Virus record (IMG/VR): IMGVR_UViG_3300020190_003475
Coordinates: 1-54,535 of that record
Source: a virus
Strand: one strand, 5' to 3'
DNA length: 54,535 bases
A program made the position numbers and the translations under genes. Below, in pieces: positions 7,899-15,563 of the stretch. The notes beneath the pieces were generated by a model. The model saw only the letters and a program-made list of their open reading frames with translations. It was not told where the DNA came from and searched no databases. Each line of letters starts with the position of its first letter. Positions within the stretch are counted from its first letter, which is position 1.

Positions 7899-8371
7899 AA
7901 TACTTTGCTTATGGGATGAATACCAATAAGGATGAAATGAATCGACGCTGTCCAACGGCCGAATGTGTTGGACCTGCTTGGATTGACGATCATGAATTGG
8001 TATTTCGTACTCATGCAGATATTGCCCGATCACCGGGCAATATCTGCCATGGGGTGCTTTGGGATATATCCATGCAAGATTTACAAGCTCTTGATACCCT
8101 CGAAGGGTATCCATATTATTACACTAGATTTCTTGTAAAAGTCAACACCGGCAAAAGTTTTGTCTTTGCAATAACTTATCAAATGACGGATCAAACCTAC
8201 TTACAACAACCTGGTGTGGGCTATTTAGAAATGGTACGCGAAGGTTACGAACAAAATGGTGTGCCTGTTGATCAAATTGACCAGGCAATAAATATGGTAT
8301 GCTCTTCATTGACCGAGATGACGACGGAATATCCCACTTCATGGTTACCAACGATGCGGGACTTTGTTTGA
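7895..8371 (+). CDS. Gamma-glutamylcyclotransferase-like protein (GGCT/AIG2 fold)
   Basis: A 158-residue protein starting MKYFAYGMNTN, the typical FxYGxN phosphate-binding start of GGCT-fold proteins. VLWDISMQDLQALDTLEGYP has the catalytic-region Glu of the DxxEGYP pattern. Members release 5-oxoproline from gamma-glutamyl peptides or gamma-glutamylamines. The ATG at 7895 overlaps the previous TGA, and translation from the upstream in-frame start at 7853 would only add shadow sequence from the other gene. A role in glutathione or gamma-glutamyl turnover is inferred from the fold. Confidence 0.75.
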   Translation: MKYFAYGMNTNKDEMNRRCPTAECVGPAWIDDHELVFRTHADIARSPGNICHGVLWDISMQDLQALDTLEGYPYYYTRFLVKVNTGKSFVFAITYQMTDQTYLQQPGVGYLEMVREGYEQNGVPVDQIDQAINMVCSSLTEMTTEYPTSWLPTMRDFV

Positions 8372-8517
8372 TTAGAACTCGTAACAGAAAAATTGCCGAT
8401 TATGTAAATTATTACAGTTATGGTGCTCCGTTAGATGCACAACTAGCTGTAGGCGGTGATCGTAATCATCCTGAAATTGGTCCAATTTGGCGGTTTACTC
8501 GAAAAGTTTTAAAATAA
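8299..8517 (+). CDS. Small hypothetical protein
   Basis: 72 codons, overlapping the end of the GGCT-like gene by 73 bases. No family is recognised. A sequence AATAAATA at 8287-8294 lies 12 bases before the ATG at 8299, the same geometry as other late promoters with start codon at +1 in this window, so leaderless expression is possible. An internal ATG at 8341 is an alternative start. Confidence 0.4.
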   Translation: MLFIDRDDDGISHFMVTNDAGLCLIRTRNRKIADYVNYYSYGAPLDAQLAVGGDRNHPEIGPIWRFTRKVLK

Positions 8518-8521
8518 AAAA

Positions 8522-8550
8522 TTGACAAGCTTGACTATACAATATATACT
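8522..8550 (+). promoter_or_regulatory. Sigma70-type promoter, TTGACA-17-TATACT
   Basis: The -35 TTGACA at 8522-8527 and the -10 TATACT at 8545-8550 have a 17-bp spacer, identical in both hexamers to the promoter at 6087. The predicted start at about 8557 abuts a hairpin. It drives the aminotransferase gene at 8592. Confidence 0.85.
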
Positions 8551-8557
8551 ATCATGA

Positions 8558-8574
8558 TCTGGATTCGGTCCAGA
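8558..8574 (+). other. 5'-UTR stem-loop before aminotransferase
   Basis: TCTGGA (8558-8563) pairs with TCCAGA (8569-8574) around a TTCGG loop. It begins at the predicted +1. The AGGAGG Shine-Dalgarno at 8582-8587 is left free. Confidence 0.7.
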
Positions 8575-8591
8575 CCATTACAGGAGGCAAC

Positions 8592-9767
8592 ATGGCTGGA
8601 CGGAATTTTTTATTTGTGCCTGGACCTACCAATATACCAGATCGTGTATTGAGAGCTATGGTTGCAAGTATGGAAGACCATAGATCACCAGACTTCCCCG
8701 CGATTACCGATCAAATTACCCAAGGACTAAAACGGGTGTTCCGCACTGACGCAGGAACACCTTTTGTGTTTCCCAGTTCGGGCACCGGCTGTTGGGAAGC
8801 AGCACTCACCAATACACTATCACCCGGAGACCATGTTCTTGCTGCAAGGTTTGGACAGTTCAGTCACTTATGGATTGAAATGTGCGTCAAATTAGGTTTA
8901 GATGTAGAAGTTATAGATTGTGAGTGGGGCACCGGCGTTCCATTGGATCTATATCTTGATAGATTAGAAACAGACACCAATCATTCAATCAAAGCGGTAT
9001 TGGCTTGCCATAATGAAACAGCGACCGGAGTGACTTCTGATATTGAAGGAGTTCGTAGAGTATTGGACAACGCTAATCATCCGGCATTACTATTTGTAGA
9101 TTGTGTATCTAGTCTTGCCTCAATTGATTTGAGATTTGACGACTGGGGAGTAGACATGGCTGTATCAGGTTCACAGAAAGGTCTGATGCTACCAGCTGGT
9201 CTGGGTATACTATGTGCTAGTCCAAAGGCACTGGAGCAGCGTCATACAGCCAAACTAAAACGAGCATACTTTGATTTAGATGACATGCTTAAAAGTACTA
9301 GCACAGGCTACTATCCATACACACCAGCACTAAGTTTGTTATATGGCTTAATTGAATCGTTAAAAATGATTAACGAAGAAGGCCTCGACAACATCATACG
9401 CCGACATCACTATCTGGCCGCAGGTGTAAGAGCAGCAGTACAAGAAGGTTGGGGCCTAGAACTATGTGCTCAAGAGCCAAAATGGTATTCGGATACAGTA
9501 AGTGCCATCATGGTGCCCAATGGCATCAATGGTGCTGATGTAATTGCACGAGCATACAAGAGATATAACTTGAGCTTGGGTGCTGGCTTAAGCCGAATGG
9601 CAGGCAAGTTATTCCGTATTGGTCACCTGGGTGATATGAATGAAGTGCATCTTATGGCAGCAATTGCCGGAGCCGAAATGGCCATGTTGGATACAGGCAT
9701 AAAAGTTGAACCAGGCAGTGGTGTTGCAGCAGCCAGCGATTTCTGGCGTTATCAAGCATTGTTCTAA
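8592..9767 (+). CDS. Serine/alanine-glyoxylate aminotransferase (class V)
   Basis: A full-length 391-residue PLP enzyme. It begins FLFVPGPTNIPDRVLRAM, has the cofactor-lysine segment SGSQKGLMLPAG with Lys196, FVDCVSSLAS with Asp170, and ends with RIGHLGDMNE, all typical of SgaA-like serine-glyoxylate and alanine-glyoxylate aminotransferases. It should make glycine from glyoxylate using serine or alanine as amino donor in the cytoplasm. It stands alone under a consensus promoter with 5' hairpin and strong AGGAGG site, so high early expression is likely. An isocitrate lyase at 37226 could supply its glyoxylate. Confidence 0.88.
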   Translation: MAGRNFLFVPGPTNIPDRVLRAMVASMEDHRSPDFPAITDQITQGLKRVFRTDAGTPFVFPSSGTGCWEAALTNTLSPGDHVLAARFGQFSHLWIEMCVKLGLDVEVIDCEWGTGVPLDLYLDRLETDTNHSIKAVLACHNETATGVTSDIEGVRRVLDNANHPALLFVDCVSSLASIDLRFDDWGVDMAVSGSQKGLMLPAGLGILCASPKALEQRHTAKLKRAYFDLDDMLKSTSTGYYPYTPALSLLYGLIESLKMINEEGLDNIIRRHHYLAAGVRAAVQEGWGLELCAQEPKWYSDTVSAIMVPNGINGADVIARAYKRYNLSLGAGLSRMAGKLFRIGHLGDMNEVHLMAAIAGAEMAMLDTGIKVEPGSGVAAASDFWRYQALF

Positions 9768-9787
9768 TTGATTTGTTAGTGTATAAT
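9759..9787 (+). promoter_or_regulatory. Sigma70-type promoter placed for leaderless mRNA
   Basis: TTGTTC (9759-9764) and TATAAT (9782-9787) are 17 bp apart. The ATG at 9794 is seven bases beyond the -10, so the predicted +1 is the start codon itself. No Shine-Dalgarno is present. Confidence 0.65.
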
Positions 9788-9793
9788 AACAGT

Positions 9794-10057
9794 ATGAAAA
9801 AACAAACCGTGACAATGACTCCCGAAGGCGGTCGCTGGTGGCGTATGCGTGTGGTACATTGGACTATACTAGCCGTCCTGTTTCCGCCTATTTTTGTAAT
9901 CCTATGTATGTTTCTACTAAATCCACTTTGGTTTAGGGATGATTTGTTGATATGGTTTGAGAACAGGATCAACGAGTTTAGCGTATGGCGCAACAAATTG
10001 CTATATCGCATTTACCTGGGTGCGAATCCGGAAATTTGGCATGCGTTAAAAGATTAG
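9794..10057 (+). CDS. Small membrane protein
   Basis: An 87-residue protein with one or two hydrophobic spans (VVHWTILAVLFPPIFVILCM) and a basic C-terminal half. The ATG at 9794 is preferred to the TTG at 9773, because the latter lies upstream of the -10 element that appears to drive the gene. Family and function unknown. It may act at the inner membrane early in infection. Confidence 0.6.
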   Translation: MKKQTVTMTPEGGRWWRMRVVHWTILAVLFPPIFVILCMFLLNPLWFRDDLLIWFENRINEFSVWRNKLLYRIYLGANPEIWHALKD

Positions 10058-10125
10058 CAACATTACAAAGATAGCAACTGTTGCAAAGATACCAACTTTT
10101 GTTGCAAAAATAACAACCGTTGACC
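10058..10125 (+). repeat. CAAC-containing operator-like repeats upstream of promoter
   Basis: CAAC occurs at 10058, 10075, 10093 and 10114, spaced 17 to 21 bp. Three copies belong to inverted repeats: GCAACTGTTGC (10074-10084), a CCAAC...GTTGC version (10092-10105) and CAACCGTTG, which runs into the -35 box. This looks like a phased operator array for a DNA-binding regulator. The regulator is unknown. Confidence 0.55.
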
Positions 10126-10148
10126 ATAATTTACCATTTTGCTATAAT
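10120..10148 (+). promoter_or_regulatory. Sigma70-type promoter, TTGACC-17-TATAAT
   Basis: The -35 is at 10120-10125 and the -10 at 10143-10148, with an extended TGC before the -10. The 60 bp from here to the start codon resembles the promoter at 42927-42955 base for base over long stretches. Confidence 0.8.
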
Positions 10149-10180
10149 ATTGGTATAGTAACTAATAAGGAGCGTACCAA

Positions 10181-10372
10181 ATGATACATTACGGAATGAG
10201 TACCGATAACGGTAATCGTGTAGTGGATGGTGTTGTAATTGCTGCAAAACAACTACACTGGACTCTAACCGAAGTCACCGAAATCATGGATATGATTTCA
10301 ACTGCGCGTGGCTTACATGAAGCCGGCAATACCGGTGTTCGTGAGAGTGTAAACGCTGCAATTTTTAAATAA
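10181..10372 (+). CDS. Small hypothetical early protein
   Basis: A 63-residue protein, MIHYGMSTDN at the start, predicted mostly helical. No family recognised. It has its own promoter and a clear AAGGAG site at 10168-10173. TTGGTA (10150-10155) and TACCAA (10175-10180) could pair and enclose the ribosome site. Monocistronic early expression suggests a host-directed role, unproven. Confidence 0.6.
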   Translation: MIHYGMSTDNGNRVVDGVVIAAKQLHWTLTEVTEIMDMISTARGLHEAGNTGVRESVNAAIFK

Positions 10373-10388
10373 GGAGCAAAGTTAGTGC

Positions 10389-10417
10389 TTGACACTAATT
10401 CCGTTTTTTCGTATAAT
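10389..10417 (+). promoter_or_regulatory. Consensus sigma70 promoter, TTGACA-17-TATAAT
   Basis: Both hexamers match the consensus perfectly (10389-10394 and 10412-10417) with a 17-bp spacer. The predicted start is about 10424, upstream of the AAA+ ATPase gene. This is the strongest promoter by sequence in the window. Confidence 0.9.
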
Positions 10418-10458
10418 ACTTGAATAATAACAATACAACATCAACTACAGGAGCTGTT

Positions 10459-11496
10459 ATGAGTTTCGTAAGAATTCGATCCGGTGCATATCGCACCACC
10501 GATGTATCCAACCGTGTGTTCCAACTTGTAGAACAATACAAGGCCGGTGCCAAAGGTGGCTATGTCACAGTCAAGAACGGTGGCCAATTCCCTGGCTTCC
10601 CAGAAGATATCCGTGTCAAAGTTAATAGCATGAGTGATTACGAGTTCGTGAGTTCCGATGAGTTTGATGGCCAAGTGGTGGCAATGGATACAGATGTTGC
10701 TGCCGTAGTGAATGATTCGAAGTCGGATGAAGAGCGTATGGCTGAGATTGCCGGGCGTTTTGAGATTCTGACAGAGATGACTAAGGCTGCTACTACCGGT
10801 GACATCCGTGCTATGATCGTAAGCGGTCCTCCGGGTGTGGGCAAGAGTTATGGCGTAGAAGCCGAGATTGAAAAGGCGTGCTTGTTCGACCAAATCGCGG
10901 GCCGTCGTCTTAGAGCCGAAGTAGTAAAAGGTTCGGCCACTGCTATCGGCTTGTATCAAGCCTTATACAAGTATTCGGATCCAAACTGCGTGGTTGTGTT
11001 CGACGACTGCGACAGTATTTTACTTGATGATGTGTGCCTTAACTTGCTTAAAGGTGCTCTAGACTCGGGTAAGAAACGTAAGATATCATGGATCGCAGAA
11101 TCGCGTATCTTGCGTGACGAAGGTATTCCTAACAGTTTTGAATTTAAAGGTTCGGTTATCTTTATTACTAACCTCAAGTTCGACAAAATGAAGAGCCAGA
11201 AACTGCGTGATCACTTGGATGCACTGCAATCACGCTGCCATTACTTGGACCTTACACTAGACACCATGCGCGACAAGATCTTGCGTATCCGCCAAATCGC
11301 TCGCTCTGGTGAACTGTTTGCGGATCTTGAACTTGGTGATATTGCACAGGACGAGATCATTGAATTTATGAACGTTAACAAGAACAGTCTACGTGAAATG
11401 AGCTTGCGTATGGCTATAAAAATTGGTCAGCTGTACAAGAGTTTTCCTACCAAGTGGGTGGCACTTGCACAATCAACCTGTATGAAATCTGCGTAA
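10459..11496 (+). CDS. AAA+ ATPase
   Basis: A 345-residue protein. Walker A is GPPGVGKS at about 123-130, Walker B is VVVFDDCDS near 180, and VIFITNLKFD supplies a sensor-1 Asn. The N-terminal 100 residues are not recognised. The ATG at 10459 follows GGAG at 10450-10453; an in-frame TTG at 10420 lies before the predicted transcription start and is ruled out. Stand-alone AAA+ ATPases of this kind occur in T4-like phages; the remodelled substrate is unknown. It is followed by a strong terminator. Confidence 0.8.
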   Translation: MSFVRIRSGAYRTTDVSNRVFQLVEQYKAGAKGGYVTVKNGGQFPGFPEDIRVKVNSMSDYEFVSSDEFDGQVVAMDTDVAAVVNDSKSDEERMAEIAGRFEILTEMTKAATTGDIRAMIVSGPPGVGKSYGVEAEIEKACLFDQIAGRRLRAEVVKGSATAIGLYQALYKYSDPNCVVVFDDCDSILLDDVCLNLLKGALDSGKKRKISWIAESRILRDEGIPNSFEFKGSVIFITNLKFDKMKSQKLRDHLDALQSRCHYLDLTLDTMRDKILRIRQIARSGELFADLELGDIAQDEIIEFMNVNKNSLREMSLRMAIKIGQLYKSFPTKWVALAQSTCMKSA

Positions 11497-11542
11497 GCAG
11501 ATCGCCCGGGGTTTTTGATAGCTCCTTTTACTCCGGTTCTTT

Positions 11543-11567
11543 GCCCCGCTTAGGCGGGGGTTTTTTT
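11543..11567 (+). terminator. Rho-independent terminator after AAA+ gene
   Basis: CCCCGC (11544-11549) pairs with GCGGGG (11554-11559) around TTAG, followed by a run of T at 11561-11567. Confidence 0.9.
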
Positions 11568-11579
11568 GACTTTTACATT

Positions 11580-11587
11580 TATAAGTA
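11580..11587 (+). promoter_or_regulatory. T4-like late promoter variant TATAAGTA
   Basis: TATAAGTA lies 20 bases before the ATG at 11601, just after a terminator, so the next operon needs its own promoter here. One mismatch to TATAAATA. Confidence 0.5.
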
Positions 11588-11600
11588 TTACACTTACACT

Positions 11601-12752
11601 ATGAAAAAATTTCCGTCAGTTGAAGATTATATCGAAGTTATCAATGGTGATCGTGATATTGTGACTGGCAAGTTGTACGGCTTGTTTGATAGCCGTCCGC
11701 CCATAATTAGCCTTGCCAGATACGATGTTAAAATCTTAGACAGCATGAGTCAGGCTACACAAAGCGGGCGAGCTTTAACAGACAAACAGGCAGAGTTGGC
11801 AGTCAAGATTGTGCTCAAATATCGCAAACAGTTGGCTGCTCATTTGGTTGATGTTAGTCCTGTTGAAACTCCTACGTTTAGATTGGGCATAAGACAAATT
11901 GATCGACGTAGACTTTTGTACATCGATAACAACAGCATTATGTTAAAGTTTCCGTACGATACTACACTAATAAATGACTTGAGAGACTTGGCCATGGTCA
12001 GCCAAGGCAGTTGGAAATTTGATAGCCAAAATCGCAGCTGGGCATTGGCTTTGACTGAAATGAATGTGGTAGCGGCCAACGGCTTTGCACAAAATCACAA
12101 GTTTGAACTTGCACCAGAATTCGAACGTTACATACGGGCAGTTGAAGACTGTGAATCACAACAATATGAAATCAAATTGATCGCGGACACTAAAGAAAGT
12201 TACACTATCACAAACGCCGCTCGTACCTTGATTGAAGCTGTCAACGACTGGACTAATTTAGAGCATTTGATTGATCGTAGTGCTGTATACGGTTACACAG
12301 TGGATGAGCCGCTTGTTTTAGACATTGTTTCCAAGTACGGACCACGTGTGGCCAATCTTATGACTACTCAAGAAACCAAGTTTGCACCCACCAGTGATGA
12401 GACTGTGTTTCAAGATCTTGTCCGGTACGCAGACACAGTTGGCAGATATCCTATCTATGTTTATGAACCCGACATGAGCGAAAGACTGTATAACAATTTT
12501 GTAGCTAAATGCTTTGATAAAGATGATATTTATCGGACACAAAGTTTAAAACAAAAAGATCTTATCACTGACAAAAAAGTTGTTTACTTCAACAAGTTTA
12601 CTGCACTTTGGGATGAACCTATACCGTTATTGATTAGTGGCCAAGGCATGATGCATGGCGGTGACAAAACTATTTTGTTACAACGAGCAGAAAAGGTTGT
12701 ATACTTTGCTACAGAAGTGTATAATGTTGCAACTATGAAGCGTAAAAACTAA
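11601..12752 (+). CDS. Hypothetical protein, putative partner of UvsW helicase
   Basis: A 383-residue protein. The segment near residues 95-155 includes IMLKFPYDTTLINDLRDLAM followed by GSWKFDSQNRSWALAL. This recalls the small HARP-like region that precedes some SNF2/SF2 helicases (substrate-recognition Trp-x-Phe-Asp pattern). Its stop overlaps the UvsW start by one base (TAATG). I infer a DNA-binding accessory for the helicase, but there is no direct proof. The longer frame from 11454 reads through a terminator and is not used. Confidence 0.55.
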   Translation: MKKFPSVEDYIEVINGDRDIVTGKLYGLFDSRPPIISLARYDVKILDSMSQATQSGRALTDKQAELAVKIVLKYRKQLAAHLVDVSPVETPTFRLGIRQIDRRRLLYIDNNSIMLKFPYDTTLINDLRDLAMVSQGSWKFDSQNRSWALALTEMNVVAANGFAQNHKFELAPEFERYIRAVEDCESQQYEIKLIADTKESYTITNAARTLIEAVNDWTNLEHLIDRSAVYGYTVDEPLVLDIVSKYGPRVANLMTTQETKFAPTSDETVFQDLVRYADTVGRYPIYVYEPDMSERLYNNFVAKCFDKDDIYRTQSLKQKDLITDKKVVYFNKFTALWDEPIPLLISGQGMMHGGDKTILLQRAEKVVYFATEVYNVATMKRKN

Positions 12753-14206
12753 TGCAGGCTCGATTATTAATCAAAGACGAAGTCAATGTAAAAATTGAAG
12801 GCCTTGAACTTAACACAAGGACAGCCTTAGTAAAACGATACAAATATGAAATACCGGGCGCTCGTTATCAACCCAGTGTAAAACTTGGACGCTGGGATGG
12901 CAAGGTTCCTTTCTTCAATCTTGGCGGCACCACTTACATCAACTTGTTGCCAGAGATCCTGCCCTATCTTGATGAACAAGGCTACGATGTTGAGGTAGAG
13001 GATACAAGACAGTATCGCACCACGTTTGAATTTGTTCCGGTAGATGAAAACACTTATCAACACAAACAGTGGCCCCAAAATCATCCAAAGGCTGGCCAAC
13101 CTATAGTACTACGAGACTATCAACCAGAAATTATCAATAGATTTTTGGCCAATCCACAGTGTGTGCAGGAAGTAGCCACCGGTGCCGGTAAAACTATCAT
13201 CACAGCAGCACTGGCAGATTCTGTGAGCCAGTATGGGCGTACAATAGTTATTGTGCCTAACAAAAGTTTAGTGACACAGACAGAAGATGATTTTGTTAAT
13301 CTTGAATTAGATACCGGTGTGTATTTTGGAGATAGAAAAGAATACAATAGAACACATACTATATGTACTTGGCAAAGCTTAAACAATTTATTAAAGACGA
13401 CCAATAACGCCGAGGCTGATATCACTATAGGCGAGTTCTTGGAGGGTGTAGTAGCAGTTATAGTAGACGAGGTACATCAGGCCAAAGCCGATGCATTAAA
13501 AGCACTACTGAGCGGACCGTTTGCACAGGTTCCTATACGTTGGGGCTTGACTGGTACCATACCCAAAGAAGATTACGCAAGACAAAGCATCAACTGCATG
13601 CTGGGTCCTGTAGTAGGACAACTAAGCGCCAGCGAACTACAAGAAGCCGGACACTTGGCTCAGTGTCATGTCAATGTGGTACAGTTAGTGGACCACAAAG
13701 AATATAACAACTATCAAAGCGAACTAAAATATCTAATAGAAACTGCTGAAAGACTTGACTATATTGGTCGTTTGATAAGTACTATAGTTGATTCGGGCAA
13801 CACACTTATATTGGTAGATCGTATCAGCGCCGGACGGGCATTAGCCAAACGACTACCAGGCAGTGTGTTTGTTTCTGGGGCGACTAAAGCCGGGGAGCGC
13901 AAAGAGCACTATGACGAAGTGGCAGAGGCAACAAACAAAATCATCATCGCTACTTACGGCGTCGCAGCAGTTGGTATTAATATTCCCCGTATTTTTAATC
14001 TTGTTCTTATTGAGCCTGGGAAGTCTTTTATTAGAGTTATACAAAGCATTGGGCGGGGCATACGTCGAGCAGAAGATAAGGACTTTGTTCAAATCTGGGA
14101 CATCACCTCCACCTGTAAGTTCGCAAAACGACATTTAACAAAACGCAAAACTTTTTATAAAGAGGCTAATTATCCTTTCACTGTAGAAAAGGCAGAATGG
14201 CAATGA
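12752..14206 (+). CDS. uvsW: UvsW-like SF2 DNA helicase
   Basis: A 484-residue helicase. An N-terminal region (KYEIPGARYQPSVKLGRWDG) typical of UvsW is followed by the Q-like motif LRDYQ, Walker A ATGAGKT at about 142-148, a DExH-box VDEVH near 239-242, LTGTIP, and a C-terminal motif VI QSIGRGIRR. T4 UvsW unwinds branched DNA and R-loops, and helps switch from origin- to recombination-dependent replication. Length is close to T4 UvsW (about 500). Confidence 0.9.
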   Translation: MQARLLIKDEVNVKIEGLELNTRTALVKRYKYEIPGARYQPSVKLGRWDGKVPFFNLGGTTYINLLPEILPYLDEQGYDVEVEDTRQYRTTFEFVPVDENTYQHKQWPQNHPKAGQPIVLRDYQPEIINRFLANPQCVQEVATGAGKTIITAALADSVSQYGRTIVIVPNKSLVTQTEDDFVNLELDTGVYFGDRKEYNRTHTICTWQSLNNLLKTTNNAEADITIGEFLEGVVAVIVDEVHQAKADALKALLSGPFAQVPIRWGLTGTIPKEDYARQSINCMLGPVVGQLSASELQEAGHLAQCHVNVVQLVDHKEYNNYQSELKYLIETAERLDYIGRLISTIVDSGNTLILVDRISAGRALAKRLPGSVFVSGATKAGERKEHYDEVAEATNKIIIATYGVAAVGINIPRIFNLVLIEPGKSFIRVIQSIGRGIRRAEDKDFVQIWDITSTCKFAKRHLTKRKTFYKEANYPFTVEKAEWQ

Positions 14207-14325
14207 TATTTCAAATTGAAGATCGAGGCAATGGCATAAAATGGGTGCAGATAGATCGCACTGACATGCGTGATATTGCTCGTTGGTGGCAAGAAAAAGC
14301 AGCAATTTTACTTTTACAACAATGA
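14203..14325 (+). CDS. Small ORF, 40 residues
   Basis: ATG at 14203 overlaps the uvsW stop (ATGA), and its own TGA overlaps the next ATG at 14322. Translation: starts MIFQIEDRGNGIKWVQIDR and contains ARWWQEKAAILLL. The tight two-sided overlap fits a real coupled gene. Function unknown. Confidence 0.55.
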   Translation: MIFQIEDRGNGIKWVQIDRTDMRDIARWWQEKAAILLLQQ

Positions 14326-14825
14326 GAATACTAACACTTGACAATACAGCTTATGAGCTAAATGAAGTTCCGGACGAAATAGAGGATTTACGATTTGCTG
14401 TGCTAGATAATTCAGATTCTAGAACACCTGACTACTTTTATATTCCTCTTATCTTTTTAGAAAGTTTTAATAGCCCGGCTTTGGTATTACGTATAGGCGA
14501 TCACACAGTTAAAATGCCAGTGGATTGGCATGTGTTGATCGGCGAACCAGATCTAGGCGATCTAGAAGTGGTTCCTTTAACCAGTATTAATGATAGAGGC
14601 TTCAGTGTGTTTTGTTTTAACCCTATAACTAGCTTTAGACCAGAATTTGCTAAAATAGAAATAGTTGACATTTATCAAGATGTTAAATGGTATTTTCCAA
14701 AACTTAAACCAGGTCAACTGTTAGCAGTGCCATTGGAAACCGGTGTTGAAAAACCTTTGTGTGCCTACTTTGTTAAAGACATTTCAAGACAAAGCGAAGT
14801 AGTTGATTATTCAAAATGTTGGTGA
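14322..14825 (+). CDS. Hypothetical protein
   Basis: A 167-residue acidic protein starting MRILTLDNTAYELNEVPDEI. The ATG at 14322 overlaps the previous stop. Mixed beta-strand-rich sequence with no catalytic signature. It lies between UvsW and the clamp-loader-like gene, so a replication-associated role is possible but not shown. Confidence 0.55.
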   Translation: MRILTLDNTAYELNEVPDEIEDLRFAVLDNSDSRTPDYFYIPLIFLESFNSPALVLRIGDHTVKMPVDWHVLIGEPDLGDLEVVPLTSINDRGFSVFCFNPITSFRPEFAKIEIVDIYQDVKWYFPKLKPGQLLAVPLETGVEKPLCAYFVKDISRQSEVVDYSKCW

Positions 14826-14826
14826 T

Positions 14827-15102
14827 ATGAGCCAATTAGAACCTGGAGCTACTTACATATACGAACGTGCAGACGGTATAGTTTATGCACGTAAACTAGG
14901 AGACCCACCTTATCAAAGATTTGAGATTGGCAGGGATTATGATACAGAAAAAATGTTTTCAGAATTGCATGAAGAAAGGCTTTGGGAAAACATTCATCGT
15001 GCTGCAAAAACAAATGCCGCTTTACAAGATGCCTTAGATCGTGTTAAACTTATATATACGTTAAGCAATCAGGAAGACACAGTACCACACCATCCAGTAT
15101 GA
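14827..15102 (+). CDS. Hypothetical protein
   Basis: A 91-residue protein, MSQLEPGATYIYERADG at the start; small beta-rich N-terminus followed by a helical C-terminal half. Starts one base after the previous stop, and its end overlaps the next start (ATGA). The frame can be extended upstream to a TTG at 14803, but that lies within the previous gene. Function unknown. Confidence 0.6.
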   Translation: MSQLEPGATYIYERADGIVYARKLGDPPYQRFEIGRDYDTEKMFSELHEERLWENIHRAAKTNAALQDALDRVKLIYTLSNQEDTVPHHPV

Positions 15103-15563
15103 CAGACAAATTAAACATTGCCAACGAAATGCGAGCCTTTGATACTAAAGATCGAAACTTTTATCGTGATCTCACTGATGAAGAACGAAAGAAATTTAGC
15201 AATTACCTAATGATTAGATGGGGCAGCAGTGTACAGGGCAGTACAGAACTACAACAGTATTATTTACTTGCCTGCAACGAAAATTTTAACAAACACTTCT
15301 TTGAATTGAGTCGACATCCTGAATTACAATGGTTGTTGGCTACCACAGTCAGTCCTGGCATGGGTACATTTAGGCACGATTGGATCAAACAAAAAAAGCG
15401 TGAAGGTTCGAATAATAAAGCGGTAAAGTTTCTGCGACAAATATTCCCTGAGCGCAAAGAAGATGAATTAGAATTACTTGCCAAAATCAACGACACAGCA
15501 GATCTTAAACAACTTGCCAAGGAACACGGGTGGGATGACAGAAGAATCAAAGCCGAGCTATAA
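15099..15563 (+). CDS. Putative sliding-clamp loader small subunit (gp62-like)
   Basis: A 154-residue helical protein. The pattern FSNYLMIRWGSSVQG, QQYYLLACNENFNKHFF and RHDWIKQKK fits the phage clamp-loader A-subunit family represented by T4 gp62, which with gp44 loads the sliding clamp. Similarity is judged by eye and is moderate. Position among replication genes agrees. No gp44 or gp45 gene is in this window. Confidence 0.5.
   Translation: MTDKLNIANEMRAFDTKDRNFYRDLTDEERKKFSNYLMIRWGSSVQGSTELQQYYLLACNENFNKHFFELSRHPELQWLLATTVSPGMGTFRHDWIKQKKREGSNNKAVKFLRQIFPERKEDELELLAKINDTADLKQLAKEHGWDDRRIKAEL

Noticed and set aside
10058-10125. CRISPR-like array
   Set aside because: The repeats are only 4-11 bp with 17-21 bp spacing and are next to a promoter, so they are operator-like. 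No CRISPR array was found elsewhere in the window.
10441-10959. 172-codon minus-strand ORF opposite the AAA+ gene
   Set aside because: The + strand encodes clear AAA+ motifs with a consensus promoter; the antisense frame has no family features.
11454-11600. N-terminal extension of the 11601 gene
   Set aside because: It would run through the AAA+ gene end and a rho-independent terminator; the ATG at 11601 after a late-type promoter is more plausible.
13863-14138. 91-codon + strand ORF within uvsW, with a hydrophobic stretch
   Set aside because: Lies inside conserved helicase motifs in another frame, with no start signal.
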